This document shows, piece by piece, positions 27,782 through 36,906 of a DNA stretch of 64,000 bases. How positions within the stretch are numbered: position 1 is the stretch's first letter; each line of letters begins with the position of its first letter. This DNA comes from Roseobacter fucihabitans. Lineage in GTDB: Bacteria > Pseudomonadota > Alphaproteobacteria > Rhodobacterales > Rhodobacteraceae. The stretch is from NCBI RefSeq assembly GCF_014337925.2, contig NZ_CP143423.1, positions 26,001 to 90,000 of the forward strand, written 5' to 3'. The notes beneath the pieces were generated by a model. That model had not been told where the DNA came from. It saw only the letters and a program-made list of their open reading frames with translations, and made no database searches. Position numbers and translations under genes: made by a program.

Positions 27782-27830
27782 AAGAGCACCTGACGGAAAA
27801 ATGACGGGGTTTCAACTTCGCCCTTAAAAT

Positions 27831-27840
27831 ATGATCAAAT
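27831..27840. promoter_or_regulatory. Operator-like site ATGATCAAAT before the aminotransferase gene
   Basis: Shares nine of ten bases with TTGATCAAAT before potF (28651-28660) and resembles 26233-26243 before transporter 1. It is 50 bp upstream of the aminotransferase start codon. Binding by the adjacent FCD regulator is inferred. Confidence 0.45.
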
Positions 27841-27875
27841 TATTCGAAGTCAATCGAATCGGTGCTTTCGCGCGG

Positions 27876-28553
27876 TTATTCTATTGATGCTCGAATTTGG
27901 CGCATCCCCTGTTGAACGTCCTCGGCCATCGCGAATGCCGCCGCCTCTGCGTTACCGTCTTCAAGGGCGCATAATAGATCAGCGTGTTTGTCAGGCAGGT
28001 TGAAGGTGCCATATCGGCCGCAGACCACACGCAGGGAGGGCGCAAAGCGGAGCCACAGCCGATCGACGGTTGCGCTCAGGATCGGCGCATTTGCCGCCCG
28101 GTAAAGCCTTGCATGGAACCGGTAGTTTTGCGTCAGGTAGCCTGAAATATCGCCCGCTGTAATCGCCGCATTCAAAGAGTCATCCTCGGATCTAAGCGCG
28201 GCCAGAAGGGTCGAATCGACGTTTTCAATCGCCAGTCTGGTGAGTTGTGGTTCCAAGGACTGACGCATAAAATCAAGCTGTTCGATGCAATTTATGGTCA
28301 GTTCAGGCACGATCACGCGGCGATTGCCCATCATGCTCAAGGCACCGTCGGAAATCAGTCGGCGGATCGCTTCGCGCACGGGCGTCATCCCCGCGCCAAG
28401 ATCTTCCACGAGTCCCTGGATTGTGACCGCCTGTCCCGGAGCGAGATCGCCAAAGAGAATGCGGGTTCTGAGTTGCTCATAAACATGTTGGTGAGCCGGT
28501 AGCTTCCCTTTGACTGAAGGATCCACTGGCGCTGGATTTCTGAGCATTTGCAT
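27876..28553 (-). CDS. GntR-family regulator with FCD domain
   Basis: 225 residues. The N-terminal winged helix (VYEQLRTRILFGDLAPGQAV, then MTPVREAIRRLISDGAL) is followed by an all-helical FCD ligand-binding domain (residues 85-220) with conserved metal/ligand positions such as NYRFHARLYRAAN and PDKHADLLCALEDGN. The ATG at 28553 is chosen for a GAGGAGG site 8 nt upstream. It sits between the aminotransferase and the divergent potFGHI operon, and related palindromes (TTGATCAA type) lie upstream of both, so it is the likely local polyamine-responsive regulator. Confidence 0.88.
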   Translation of the reverse strand: MQMLRNPAPVDPSVKGKLPAHQHVYEQLRTRILFGDLAPGQAVTIQGLVEDLGAGMTPVREAIRRLISDGALSMMGNRRVIVPELTINCIEQLDFMRQSLEPQLTRLAIENVDSTLLAALRSEDDSLNAAITAGDISGYLTQNYRFHARLYRAANAPILSATVDRLWLRFAPSLRVVCGRYGTFNLPDKHADLLCALEDGNAEAAAFAMAEDVQQGMRQIRASIE

Positions 28554-28650
28554 GATCTGTTCCTCCTCTCCCTTTGTGAATGAGAGACCATCCCTTGCAC
28601 AGGGCGTAATCGCGTGAAAGCATAAAGCATCTTGCCGAAGAGGACAAAAC

Positions 28651-28660
28651 TTGATCAAAT
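28651..28660. promoter_or_regulatory. Operator-like site TTGATCAAAT before potF
   Basis: Contains the perfect palindrome TTGATCAA and lies 47 bp upstream of the potF start, in the divergent promoter region shared with the FCD regulator. Two related copies lie at 27831-27840 and 26233-26243. Confidence 0.5.
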
Positions 28661-28706
28661 TCGGCCGAGCCGGGAAAAACCTGGCCTGTATAAACGGGAG
28701 TTTGAT

Positions 28707-29789
28707 ATGAAGAAGCTAATGCTGAGCAGCGCATCGCTTGCCCTTTGCGCGACGGTGGCGGTGGCCGATGAGGTCCGCGTCTACAACTGGTCCGACTACA
28801 TTGATGAGGCACTGCTGGAAAAATTCGAGCAGGAAACAGGTATCGAGCTCATCTATGATGTGTTTGATAGCAACGAGGTGTTGGAAACCAAGATGCTTGC
28901 GGGCGGTTCGGGTTACGATGTTGTTGTGCCGACCGGGACATTCCTGCAACGCCAGATTACCGCCGGTGCTTTCCAGAAACTGGACGCAACAAAGCTGCCA
29001 AATCTTGCGAATATGTGGGATGCGATCGAGGCGCGTACTCTTCAGTATGATCCCGAAAACGCTTATTCAATCAATTACATGTGGGGAACGACCGGCATCG
29101 GTGCCAATGTCGGTAAGGTCCAGGAACTGCTCGGTGCGGATGCGCCAATTGGATCTCTCAATCTGATTTTTGACCCTGCCAACATGGAAAAACTGGCCGA
29201 ATGTGGCGTGCATTTCCTTGATGCACCGGCTGAAATGATCCCTGCGGCCTTGAAATTCATCGGCGAAGATCCCGACAGCCATGACCCTGAGGTGATTGAG
29301 AAAGCTGAAGCCGTTCTGATGGGTGTACGTCCCTACATTCAAAAATTTCACAGTTCGGAATACATCAACGCTCTGGCGAACGGGGATATCTGCGTCGCTT
29401 TCGGTTGGTCCGGTGACATTCTGCAAGCCCGTGATCGTGCCGCAGAGGCCGATAATGGCGTTGAAATCGTGTTTAATGCCCCTTCGGAAGGCGCGTTGAT
29501 GTGGTTTGATCAAATGGCGATACCGGTTGATGCGCCCAATCCAGAGGCCGCGCATGTGTTCCTGAACTTCATCATGGACGCTCAAAACATGGCTGATGCG
29601 TCAAATTATGTCTATTACGCGAACGGAAACCTCGCCTCCCAAGCCTTGCTGGCCGAGGACGTTATTGGCGATCCGGCGATATATCCCGATGCTGAGACGG
29701 TTGAAAACCTTTATACAACAACGCCGTATCCCGCGCGTGTACAGCGGACCGTGACCCGGCTCTGGACAAAGGTCAAATCTGGGATCTGA
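28707..29789 (+). CDS. potF: Putrescine-type periplasmic binding protein PotF
   Basis: 360 residues with a signal peptide (MKKLMLSSASLALCATVAVA). The mature protein begins DEVRVYNWSDYIDEALLEKF, the hallmark of PotF/SpuD-type polyamine-binding proteins. It continues with GGSGYDVVVPTGTFLQRQ, INYMWGTTGIGANVGKV and CVAFGWSGDILQARDRA. The ATG at 28707 gives the signal peptide; upstream GGGAG is the ribosome site. It is the first gene of transporter 2 and is followed 77 bp later by the ATPase gene. Confidence 0.93.
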   Translation: MKKLMLSSASLALCATVAVADEVRVYNWSDYIDEALLEKFEQETGIELIYDVFDSNEVLETKMLAGGSGYDVVVPTGTFLQRQITAGAFQKLDATKLPNLANMWDAIEARTLQYDPENAYSINYMWGTTGIGANVGKVQELLGADAPIGSLNLIFDPANMEKLAECGVHFLDAPAEMIPAALKFIGEDPDSHDPEVIEKAEAVLMGVRPYIQKFHSSEYINALANGDICVAFGWSGDILQARDRAAEADNGVEIVFNAPSEGALMWFDQMAIPVDAPNPEAAHVFLNFIMDAQNMADASNYVYYANGNLASQALLAEDVIGDPAIYPDAETVENLYTTTPYPARVQRTVTRLWTKVKSGI

Positions 29790-29866
29790 TCGGTTGAAAC
29801 GGGCGGAGCTTATGGGTTCCGCCCGGTTTTTTACGCCCCATTTTTTGGGCAAACAAAGGACATGAC

Positions 29867-30994
29867 GTGAACCAAACCGTTTTTGCTCCATGGAATGATC
29901 CGGCTGAAAAACCCCTGATCCGTTTTGAGAACGTCACAAAGCGTTTCGGAGCATTCACCGCGATTGACGATCTGACGCTCGATATTTTCGAAAAAGAATT
30001 TTTCGCTCTCCTGGGCCCCTCGGGATGTGGCAAAACGACGATGATGCGCATGTTGGCAGGGTTTGAGGCACCGACAGCGGGCCGGATCATTTTGGCCGGA
30101 CAGGACATCGCACCGGTGCCCCCCAATAAGCGGGCCGTGAATATGATGTTCCAGTCTTATGCGTTGTTTCCGCATTTGAGTGTCTATGAGAACATCGCCT
30201 TTGGGTTGCGGCGCGGAAATATGCCCAAACATGATATCGATGATCGTGTTGGTGAAATGCTCAAACTGACGCGGCTGGAAAAATTCGCACGCCGTAAACC
30301 GCATCAGATTTCAGGCGGTCAACGCCAGCGGGTCGCGCTGGCCCGCAGCCTGGCCAAGGCCCCCAAACTGCTGCTTCTTGACGAACCACTTGGTGCGCTG
30401 GATGCGAAGCTGCGTCAGGCCACGCAGTTCGAGCTGATGGATATTCAGGAGAAAACGGGGACGACCTTTGTGATCGTGACCCATGATCAGGAAGAGGCGA
30501 TGACCGTCGCCAGTCGCGTTGCCGTGATGGACGAGGGCCGCATCATGCAGGTGGCCACGCCAGAGCGGATTTATGAGGTGCCAGAAAGTGTCTATGTCGC
30601 TGATTTTATTGGAGACGTGAATATCATCCAAGGAACTGCCAAGCCAAGTGGCGCGCAGCAATACGCGATTCATTGGGCGGAGGGTGTCGCACCGTTAACC
30701 GCCGCGAGTGAGCGTGTTCTGGCGGACGGGCAAACCTGCCATCTTGCGGTCCGCCCGGAAAAGATAGCCATCAGCGCGGAGCGTCCGGTTGATGCCGACA
30801 ATGCGGTTCAGGGAACGATTCTGGACATCGCCTATTTGGGCAATTTGTCCACCTATCATGTGGCGTTGCCAGGCGGGCAGGTGATCAAGGCGCAAACGGC
30901 TAACACCCGTCGTGTATCGCGCCGCAGCTTCACCTGGGAAGATACCGTCTGGATTTCCTGGACGACAACCGCAGGGGTGTTGTTGGAGCAATGA
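29867..30994 (+). CDS. potG: Putrescine ABC transporter ATP-binding protein PotG
   Basis: 375 residues beginning with GTG. Walker A (LGPSGCGKTTMMRMLAGFE), Q-loop (FQSYALFPHLSV), signature (QISGGQRQRVALARSL), Walker B (KLLLLDEPLGALDAK) and H-loop (VTHDQEEAMTV) are complete, with a C-terminal TOBE domain. It hydrolyses ATP to drive transporter 2. The order potF-potG-potH-potI matches the classical putrescine operon. Confidence 0.93.
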   Translation: MNQTVFAPWNDPAEKPLIRFENVTKRFGAFTAIDDLTLDIFEKEFFALLGPSGCGKTTMMRMLAGFEAPTAGRIILAGQDIAPVPPNKRAVNMMFQSYALFPHLSVYENIAFGLRRGNMPKHDIDDRVGEMLKLTRLEKFARRKPHQISGGQRQRVALARSLAKAPKLLLLDEPLGALDAKLRQATQFELMDIQEKTGTTFVIVTHDQEEAMTVASRVAVMDEGRIMQVATPERIYEVPESVYVADFIGDVNIIQGTAKPSGAQQYAIHWAEGVAPLTAASERVLADGQTCHLAVRPEKIAISAERPVDADNAVQGTILDIAYLGNLSTYHVALPGGQVIKAQTANTRRVSRRSFTWEDTVWISWTTTAGVLLEQ

Positions 30995-31019
30995 AAACAC
31001 GTCACCAGGGAGTCCCATA

Positions 31020-31895
31020 ATGCAAAGATTTGCTTTAATCGCAGTGCCTTATGCATGGTTGCTGGCATTGTTCCTCATCCCCTTCGTGATTGTGTTCAAG
31101 ATTTCCCTATCGGATATCGCGCTTGCGATTCCGCCTTACACGCCCACCCTGAAAGAGGGGTTCGGGCCGTTTCTTGCCGCGCTGGACTTCGAGAACTTCG
31201 CCTTCCTGGCCTCGGATGACCTCTACTGGAGAGCCTATGTCAGTTCCCTGCGCATCGCGCTCATCTCTACGCTGCTGACACTCTTGATCGGTTATCCGGT
31301 TGCCTATGCGATGGCGCGTGCACCCGAAGAATGGCGCGCAACGCTGATGATGCTGGTCATTCTGCCGTTCTGGACGTCTTTCCTCATCCGGGTTTATGCA
31401 TGGATGGGCATCCTAAGCCAGGAAGGGTTCCTCAACCAGTTTTTACTCTGGACCGGGTTGATTTCGGCTCCGCTCACGATCTTGAACACGACCTCTGCGG
31501 TCTATATCGGCATCGTCTATACTTACGTGCCCTTTATGATCCTGCCGATTTATGCCGCCCTCGACCGGCTCGACGGATCGCTTATCGAAGCCGCCGAAGA
31601 TCTTGGCTGTTCGCGGTTTCAAGCCTTCTGGCTCGTGACAATTCCACTGTCCAAGAACGGTATTATCGCCGGCAGTTTCCTTGTCTTCATCCCGGCTTTG
31701 GGCGAATTTGTCATCCCATCCCTGCTAGGTGGGTCCGGCACGCTGATGATCGGCAAGGTGCTCTGGGAGGAGTTTTTCAACAACCGCGACTGGCCCGTCG
31801 CCAGCGCGGTCGCGGTGGTTCTGCTGCTGATCCTGATCATCCCGATCATCCTGTTCCAGCGCAATCAGCAACGCCAGGCGGAGCAGGAAACATGA
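31020..31895 (+). CDS. potH: Putrescine ABC transporter permease PotH
   Basis: 291 residues with six predicted transmembrane helices, the first in FALIAVPYAWLLALFLIPFV, and the EAA loop IEAAEDLGCSRFQAFWLVTI that docks to the ATPase. This is normal PotH size, unlike the enlarged permease of transporter 1. The ATG at 31020 is preceded by CAGGGAG. It overlaps potI by four bases. Confidence 0.92.
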   Translation: MQRFALIAVPYAWLLALFLIPFVIVFKISLSDIALAIPPYTPTLKEGFGPFLAALDFENFAFLASDDLYWRAYVSSLRIALISTLLTLLIGYPVAYAMARAPEEWRATLMMLVILPFWTSFLIRVYAWMGILSQEGFLNQFLLWTGLISAPLTILNTTSAVYIGIVYTYVPFMILPIYAALDRLDGSLIEAAEDLGCSRFQAFWLVTIPLSKNGIIAGSFLVFIPALGEFVIPSLLGGSGTLMIGKVLWEEFFNNRDWPVASAVAVVLLLILIIPIILFQRNQQRQAEQET

Positions 31896-32710
31896 ACAGG
31901 CTCAGTTGGTTCAATGTTACGTCGCTGACGCTGGGGTTCGCTTTTCTCTACCTGCCTATGGTCATCCTGATCATCTATTCCTTCAATGAGAGCAAATTGG
32001 TCACGGTCTGGGCGGGATTTTCGACCAAATGGTATGGCGAACTGCTCCAGAACGAAGCTTTTCTCGATGCCGCGTGGGTCACGATAAAAGTTGCAGTTTT
32101 ATCCTCAACAATAGCCACTGTTCTGGGAACCATGGCGGCCTATGTGCTCGTGCGCGGTGGCCGGTTCATGGGGCGCACGCTGTTTTCTGGCATGATCTAC
32201 GCGCCTTTGGTGATGCCGGAAGTAATTACCGGGCTTTCGTTGTTGCTCCTCTTTATCGGTATCGGTTTGGATCGAGGTGTTTTGACCATCGTGCTGGCCC
32301 ATACGACCTTTTCGATGTGCTATGTTTCCGTGGTGGTTTCTTCCCGGCTGCTGACGTTTGACCGCTCGCTTGAAGAGGCCGCGTTGGATCTGGGATGTTC
32401 CAGCTTTGACGCATTCCGGCTTGTCACCTTGCCCATTATCGCGCCTGCGGTCGTATCCGGATGGCTGCTGGCGTTTACCTTGAGCCTTGATGATCTGGTC
32501 ATCGCCTCCTTTGCTGCGGGACCATCGGCGACGACCCTCCCGATCAAGATTTTTTCAGCCGTAAGACTGGGTGTTTCCCCTGAGATTAACGCCCTTTCCA
32601 CGATCATGATTGGCATCGTCACCATCGGCGTGATCGGTGCTTCACTTGTGTCCAAGCGCAATAGTCTTAAGCAACAAAAAGATGAACAGGCTGCGGCCCG
32701 AGCAGCATGA
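31892..32710 (+). CDS. potI: Putrescine ABC transporter permease PotI
   Basis: 272 residues; the second permease subunit, with six helices (first FAFLYLPMVILIIYSF) and the EAA loop EEAALDLGCSSFDAFRLVTL. Normal family length. It starts in a four-base overlap with potH and ends in a four-base overlap (ATGA) with the broken FAD oxidase gene, so the oxidase was the fifth gene of the operon. Confidence 0.92.
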   Translation: MNRLSWFNVTSLTLGFAFLYLPMVILIIYSFNESKLVTVWAGFSTKWYGELLQNEAFLDAAWVTIKVAVLSSTIATVLGTMAAYVLVRGGRFMGRTLFSGMIYAPLVMPEVITGLSLLLLFIGIGLDRGVLTIVLAHTTFSMCYVSVVVSSRLLTFDRSLEEAALDLGCSSFDAFRLVTLPIIAPAVVSGWLLAFTLSLDDLVIASFAAGPSATTLPIKIFSAVRLGVSPEINALSTIMIGIVTIGVIGASLVSKRNSLKQQKDEQAAARAA

Positions 32711-33603
32711 CGCGGATCTTTTCCGATTTTGTCTATGGCGATGGCCCGCGTCAGCGATGTTGGTGGTCTGGGACATGTTACGTGCCTGACCGACCTTCGG
32801 TTGTGGGGTCCTGTCGTGCTGATGTCGCGATCATCGGGACTGGTTCCACGGACTTGTCGGCTGCACTGCATTTGGCCGAGGCGGGTGTGGATGTCGTGGT
32901 GTTGGATGCACATTTTCCGGGGTGGGGAGCGTCGGGCAGGAATGGTGGCTTTTGTTTCCTTGGTGGTGGTGCGAAAACAGATGCCAGTCTTGACGTTGAG
33001 TTTGGGCGGCAAGGTCGACTGGAATACAGAGCCATGGAGCATGCCGCGGTTGAATTTGTTCAAAATTTGTTAACGCGTTTGGGTTTGAGCGTCGATCTGC
33101 ACTCCAAAGACGAAACAGAACTGGCGCATCGTCCCAGTGACATGGCGTTGCTGCGGGCCAAAGCGGCAAGTGTCGAGGAAAATTATGGGGTATCACCAGT
33201 ATTGATTAAAAAATCAAACCTGTTGGAAAATGGTCTGGGAGGGCTTTTTTTTTGGTGCTCTGACGACACCCATTGGGTTCGCTTTGAACCCAATGAAATA
33301 CCTGACGGGATTGGCCGCCGCTGCAGAGAGGGCAGGTACCACAATTCACAACTACAGCCCCGTGCTGCGCAGTGAAGCTGCGGGAAAAGGTATCAAACTG
33401 GTTTGCAACGATGGTCATGTGTTGGCTGAGCAGGTGATTGTGGCAACGAATGGCTATTCATCCGAAGATTTTCCCGATTGGCTTGGGGGCCGCTACATGC
33501 CAGTTCAATGCAATGTTCTGATGACGCGGCCTCTGAGCGACAGCGAGATCGATCAACAGGGCTGGAGCAGCCAACAAATGAGCTTTGACGTGCCCCTAGT
33601 TTC

Positions 33604-33903
33604 CTAGACGCTTGCCTTGTTCATTCTCTGCTGTTCCATTTCATAGTCAACCGGTGACTGCATGCTATTGTTCGTGTGCTTGCGTGTAGGGTTGTAGAAC
33701 ATCTCGATGCAGTCGAACACGTCTCGCCTTGCTGCGTCGCGTGTGAGGTACGTTCGTCGCCTGATCCGCTCCCGTTTCAATAGGTGTAAAAAGTTCTCTG
33801 CCACGGCATTGTCATGGCAATTCCCACGCCTGCTCATACTGGCATCCAGATTGTGTTTGCTGAGAACCGATTGCCACTCTGCACCCGTGAACTATAGCCC
33901 TGG
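33604..33903 (-). pseudogene. IS3-family OrfB transposase, C-terminal fragment
   Basis: The reverse strand reads FTGAEWQSVLSKHNLDASMS and then RRGNCHDNAVAENFLHLLKR, RDVFDCIEMFYNPTRKHTNN. This is the end of the IS3 OrfB integrase domain, including the last catalytic glutamate in AVAEN. A TAG interrupts the frame just upstream, and the rest of OrfB is missing. Confidence 0.85.
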
Positions 33904-33918
33904 ACGCCCTTCTAAGTG

Positions 33919-34209
33919 TCAAGCCGCGATCTGAGCCCGATTGATCTGTTTGTGGCGTCGCGCGATGATGTTGAAGACTTCGCGAGCTATGTATCGCTTG
34001 ACGCAGCGGATTGCTTCGAGTTTGGAATGGCCTTGGGCTACTCGGCGCGCCACGTATTCTTGGGTCTTTGAATCCAGTCGCAACCGTCCAATTGCAATGA
34101 TATGAAGCGCGCTGTTGGCGGCACGGTCGCCGCCCCAGTTCAACCGGTGGCGTGTTGTTTTGACTGATGACGCCGGAACCGGACTGACACCGCATATTCC
34201 CTTACTCAT
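33919..34209 (-). pseudogene. IS110-family transposase C-terminal fragment fused to an IS3 OrfA start
   Basis: The reverse strand encodes 96 residues: MSKG, then GVSPVPASSVKTTRHRLNWG and VARRVAQGHSKLEAIRCVKR, the C-terminal domain of IS110/IS116-family transposases. The N-terminal RuvC-like catalytic domain is absent. The start codon and its GGGGAGACGG ribosome site belong to the flanking IS3 element, where OrfA would begin, so the frame is a chimera created by IS110 entry into IS3. It cannot transpose. Confidence 0.8.
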
Positions 34210-34718
34210 ATCCGTCTCCCCTTGGTTCCAAAATTACCAAGCAAAGCGTCTAGAAATCTAGGGGCCCCTCAATTTGATACCCGGAATTTACTTCATTACT
34301 TTCGTTTGATGCCGGATCGGAGGTTTCTTTTCGGTATGCCCGGCGGGTTGTTAAGCGGTGCAGCTACGCAATCGCGGGCACGCCGTCACATCAGGCGCGA
34401 TTTTGAGGCAATTTTTCCTGGGTGGCGGGATGTGGAGGCCCCCCACGATTGGCCCGGTATGGCTTGTCTTTCACGGCAGCGTCAGGCTTTTGTTGGTGTA
34501 GTCACGAACTGTCCTGGATGGTGGGCCGCAATGTGTTATCACGGCAACGGTGTGGCGATGGGCAGCTTTTGCGGCAAACTTTTAGCGGATTTAATTCAGG
34601 GCCGCTGTCCGGAACATTATCCGCAAGCCGCGCGCCGACACATGCAAAAGTTTTTACTTGGCCGCGCGCGGCGTTTGATTATGCTACCAATTTATGCCGG
34701 TTTAAGACTGGCGGACCG

Positions 34719-35384
34719 CTAGTTAGGTTCACGAAGAGCCGTAATCTCCGTTGTTGCCACAGTTGCACCGCCGTTTAAGACCAGAACTGTCGAGTCACCC
34801 TGTCGGCGTGCCTCGTTGATGCGCGCATAGGATTCTGCTGGATTCGTCCCAACAATCTGTCCAAGGGACCTGCTTTCAACCTTGAACGTATATTGTCCGG
34901 CGGCCAGCGTCGTACCGTCGGTCGCGACCCCTGTCCAATCAACAGGTTGGGTGCCCGTAGTGATCTGTTGGCGTTGCACCTCTTCGCCTTTGGCGTTGAA
35001 AGCAACAAGAATGGCTTGGTCCGCGCCAGCTTCCGTTTTCGGTACAATTGTTATCGGTGACCCATCGAAACTAACCGGCGCGTTGGTACGCGCCTCCATA
35101 CCGATCCAACCAGCCATTTGCCCAATGTCATCAGCACCCATTTGTCCGGAGAGGGCTTGCAACAAGTCGTTAGACAAAACTTGCTGTTCTACCATTGAAA
35201 ACTGAGCAAGTTGCGCAGCATATTCAGAAGAATCAATGGGTTCCAGCGGGTCTTGATATTTTGCCTGTGCGGTTAGCATCTGCAAGAAAGTTTCAAAATC
35301 GGAAGAGAGGACTGCGTTGGCTTGAGCCGGGGCCGCTGCTGCTCGGACTGCATTTTGAGCCGCTTGTGAATTACTAATCTCCAT
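34719..35384 (-). CDS. flgD: Flagellar hook assembly protein FlgD
   Basis: 221 residues; the cap scaffold needed to polymerise the hook. The conserved N-terminal FlgD block is FETFLQMLTAQAKYQDPLEP with SSEYAAQLAQFSMVEQQ (about residues 29-68). The C-terminal part carries the Ig-like/tudor region (AILVAFNAKGEEVQRQQITT, AAGQYTFKVESRSLG). It ends by overlapping the last codons of the broken oxidase by four bases in the convergent direction. fliK lies 11 bp upstream in the same direction. Confidence 0.92.
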   Translation of the reverse strand: MEISNSQAAQNAVRAAAAPAQANAVLSSDFETFLQMLTAQAKYQDPLEPIDSSEYAAQLAQFSMVEQQVLSNDLLQALSGQMGADDIGQMAGWIGMEARTNAPVSFDGSPITIVPKTEAGADQAILVAFNAKGEEVQRQQITTGTQPVDWTGVATDGTTLAAGQYTFKVESRSLGQIVGTNPAESYARINEARRQGDSTVLVLNGGATVATTEITALREPN

Positions 35385-35395
35385 GAATCTTCTCC

Positions 35396-36790
35396 TTATA
35401 GCCGTAAATCAACACCAGTTGCCGTGGCTAGCGTTATGGGTGTTATGGAGCCATCTTCCGGCTCATGTGATTGGGTATTGGCATTGCTTGCCGTGTGGGG
35501 CTGATCATTTTGGCTTGAATTCTGATCAGAATTCCCTTCATTGAAGGCAAAATTGATATTGCTGTAGCCCAAAGTTTGAAACTCTCGCGCAAGTTGATCG
35601 ATATGACGTCGCATCAAATCCAGCGTTTCGGGGCGTTCAGCCAAAACGCTGACGGTGATTCCACCTTCGGTCGCGGAAATGCTGAGACGGACCCGCCCCA
35701 GCTCCTCGGGATTAAGCGCCACTTCAACGGGACGATCCGGCATTCTATGGAGAACTTCTGCCATTTGCCGCCCAACCATACTGGCCGTTTCTGGCCGTGA
35801 GATCGCATGGGCGGAGGTCGTCGCCGTCGCCGCGCCGCGGGCGTCCCATGGTGCTGGTGCATCCAGATCGCCATTGACGATCATTGGCGTGTCGAGCCCG
35901 GAAATATCAGGCTGGGCCGTCGCTATTGTCAGGGGTTGTATCGTCGTCGGGGCCTTTGAAAGAGGTATCTGCTGCGAGATCCCCTTGGGGTCGGTCCTGA
36001 CACTCACTTCGGAAGCGGTCTGTCCGTTTTCAGCAGCGGTTCGTTTAATACGCCGATCCGGTTTGGCCTCGACGACCTCGGGCAAAGCGACCTGTGTTGC
36101 AACAGGTTGCTCGGGTTGCTTGTTGATAACAGACGCAGTCGCCTGCGCAGTAGCAGGTAGTACCGCTTCAGCTGTCCGCGTGGTCTGCATTTCCGCAACT
36201 TTTTGTTCCGTATTAGGCGACGCCGTTTGTCCAGACGCGCGGCTGGTCTCAAAAGTCACAGTTTGCGATTGTTTCGATGGAACCGCGCCCAATGTTGGAG
36301 CCGCTGAGAGAGCATCTTTTGGTTCAGGGTTCCGTTGGGTTGCCAACACCGGAACGCTGTCCTCACTTATGAAAGCCGCTTTCGCATTTTTAGCTCCGCT
36401 GGACGCCAATATCTGAGAAAAAACCAGTTCATTGGTGCCAATAAGCGATTTCTTCATATCAGTTTGTTTTGTGGGTTGATCATTAATGACCAGACCACTC
36501 TCGGGCATGACCGGCTTTTCAACAAGATCAACTGTGGTTGAGGCCTCTTTGCTCTCCTCCTCCAGGTCGTCTGTTTCAACAGCAAGGAGCTCATCCTCAG
36601 CGTTATCTACCGTTTCCACTCTTGGTTCGTCCGCTGTTTCGGCGGCTTCACGTTCTGTTTCGGCGCTGTATGCGGTGTCGAAATCGACCTCTTTTTCTGC
36701 TGCCTCAGCGGAGTTCGTCGTGTCTTTGGGGGTCGCAGCAACATTTCGATCCGTTTTGGACGGCGGCTGCATCATAGGAATATCAAGCAC
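35396..36790 (-). CDS. fliK: Flagellar hook-length control protein FliK-like
   Basis: 464 residues beginning with GTG after CTGGAG. The first 330 residues are low-complexity and rich in Glu, Thr, Ala and Pro, as usual for FliK. The C-terminal Flg_hook domain is recognisable: RPVEVALNPEELGRVRLSIS, GGITVSVLAERPETLDLM and RRHIDQLAREFQTLGYSNI. It measures hook length and switches export to filament substrates. It is co-directional with flgD and divergent from the flgJ-like gene. Confidence 0.88.
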   Translation of the reverse strand: MLDIPMMQPPSKTDRNVAATPKDTTNSAEAAEKEVDFDTAYSAETEREAAETADEPRVETVDNAEDELLAVETDDLEEESKEASTTVDLVEKPVMPESGLVINDQPTKQTDMKKSLIGTNELVFSQILASSGAKNAKAAFISEDSVPVLATQRNPEPKDALSAAPTLGAVPSKQSQTVTFETSRASGQTASPNTEQKVAEMQTTRTAEAVLPATAQATASVINKQPEQPVATQVALPEVVEAKPDRRIKRTAAENGQTASEVSVRTDPKGISQQIPLSKAPTTIQPLTIATAQPDISGLDTPMIVNGDLDAPAPWDARGAATATTSAHAISRPETASMVGRQMAEVLHRMPDRPVEVALNPEELGRVRLSISATEGGITVSVLAERPETLDLMRRHIDQLAREFQTLGYSNINFAFNEGNSDQNSSQNDQPHTASNANTQSHEPEDGSITPITLATATGVDLRL

Positions 36791-36906
36791 AGAGTTCTCC
36801 AGGAGTTCTTCCTCGTTATCCGACCTATATGACGTGGTTTGGTTACTGCATCTTTACCGATTGCGCACATACTCACGAAAAGTAGTTGCAATTGGAGACA
36901 GTAGAC

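Larger units (their letters stand above)
33586..34271. mobile_element. IS3-family remnant with a nested IS110-family fragment
   Basis: The 25-base ends TGACGTGCCCCTAG... (33586-33610) and the complement of TGAGGGGCCCCTAG... (34247-34271) match at all but four positions and are IS3-type terminal repeats. The element is flanked by CTT (33583-33585) and ATT (34272-34274), a 3-bp target duplication with one difference. The left part holds the C-terminal end of an IS3 OrfB. The rest of the IS3 coding region has been replaced by an IS110-family fragment, so only 686 bp remain of an element that is normally about 1.2-1.5 kb. Confidence 0.85.
32707..34722 (+). pseudogene. FAD-dependent oxidoreductase, PuuB-like, disrupted
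   Basis: Three pieces make one DAO-type flavoenzyme like gamma-glutamylputrescine oxidase: 32707-33244 (dinucleotide site DVAIIGTGSTDLSAALHLAE), 33254-33585 (LNPMKYLTGLAAAAERAGTT) and 34275-34722 (TRNLLHYFRLMPDRRFLFGM, CYHGNGVAMGSFCGKLLADL). Piece 1 and piece 2 are one frame apart: the T run at 33245-33253 has nine bases where eight would keep the frame. Pieces 2 and 3 are separated by an IS3 remnant. Removing the IS and one copy of a 3-bp duplication restores MSFDTRNLLHYF exactly. It overlaps potI by four bases, so the operon once carried its own amine oxidase. The product is lost. Confidence 0.9.
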
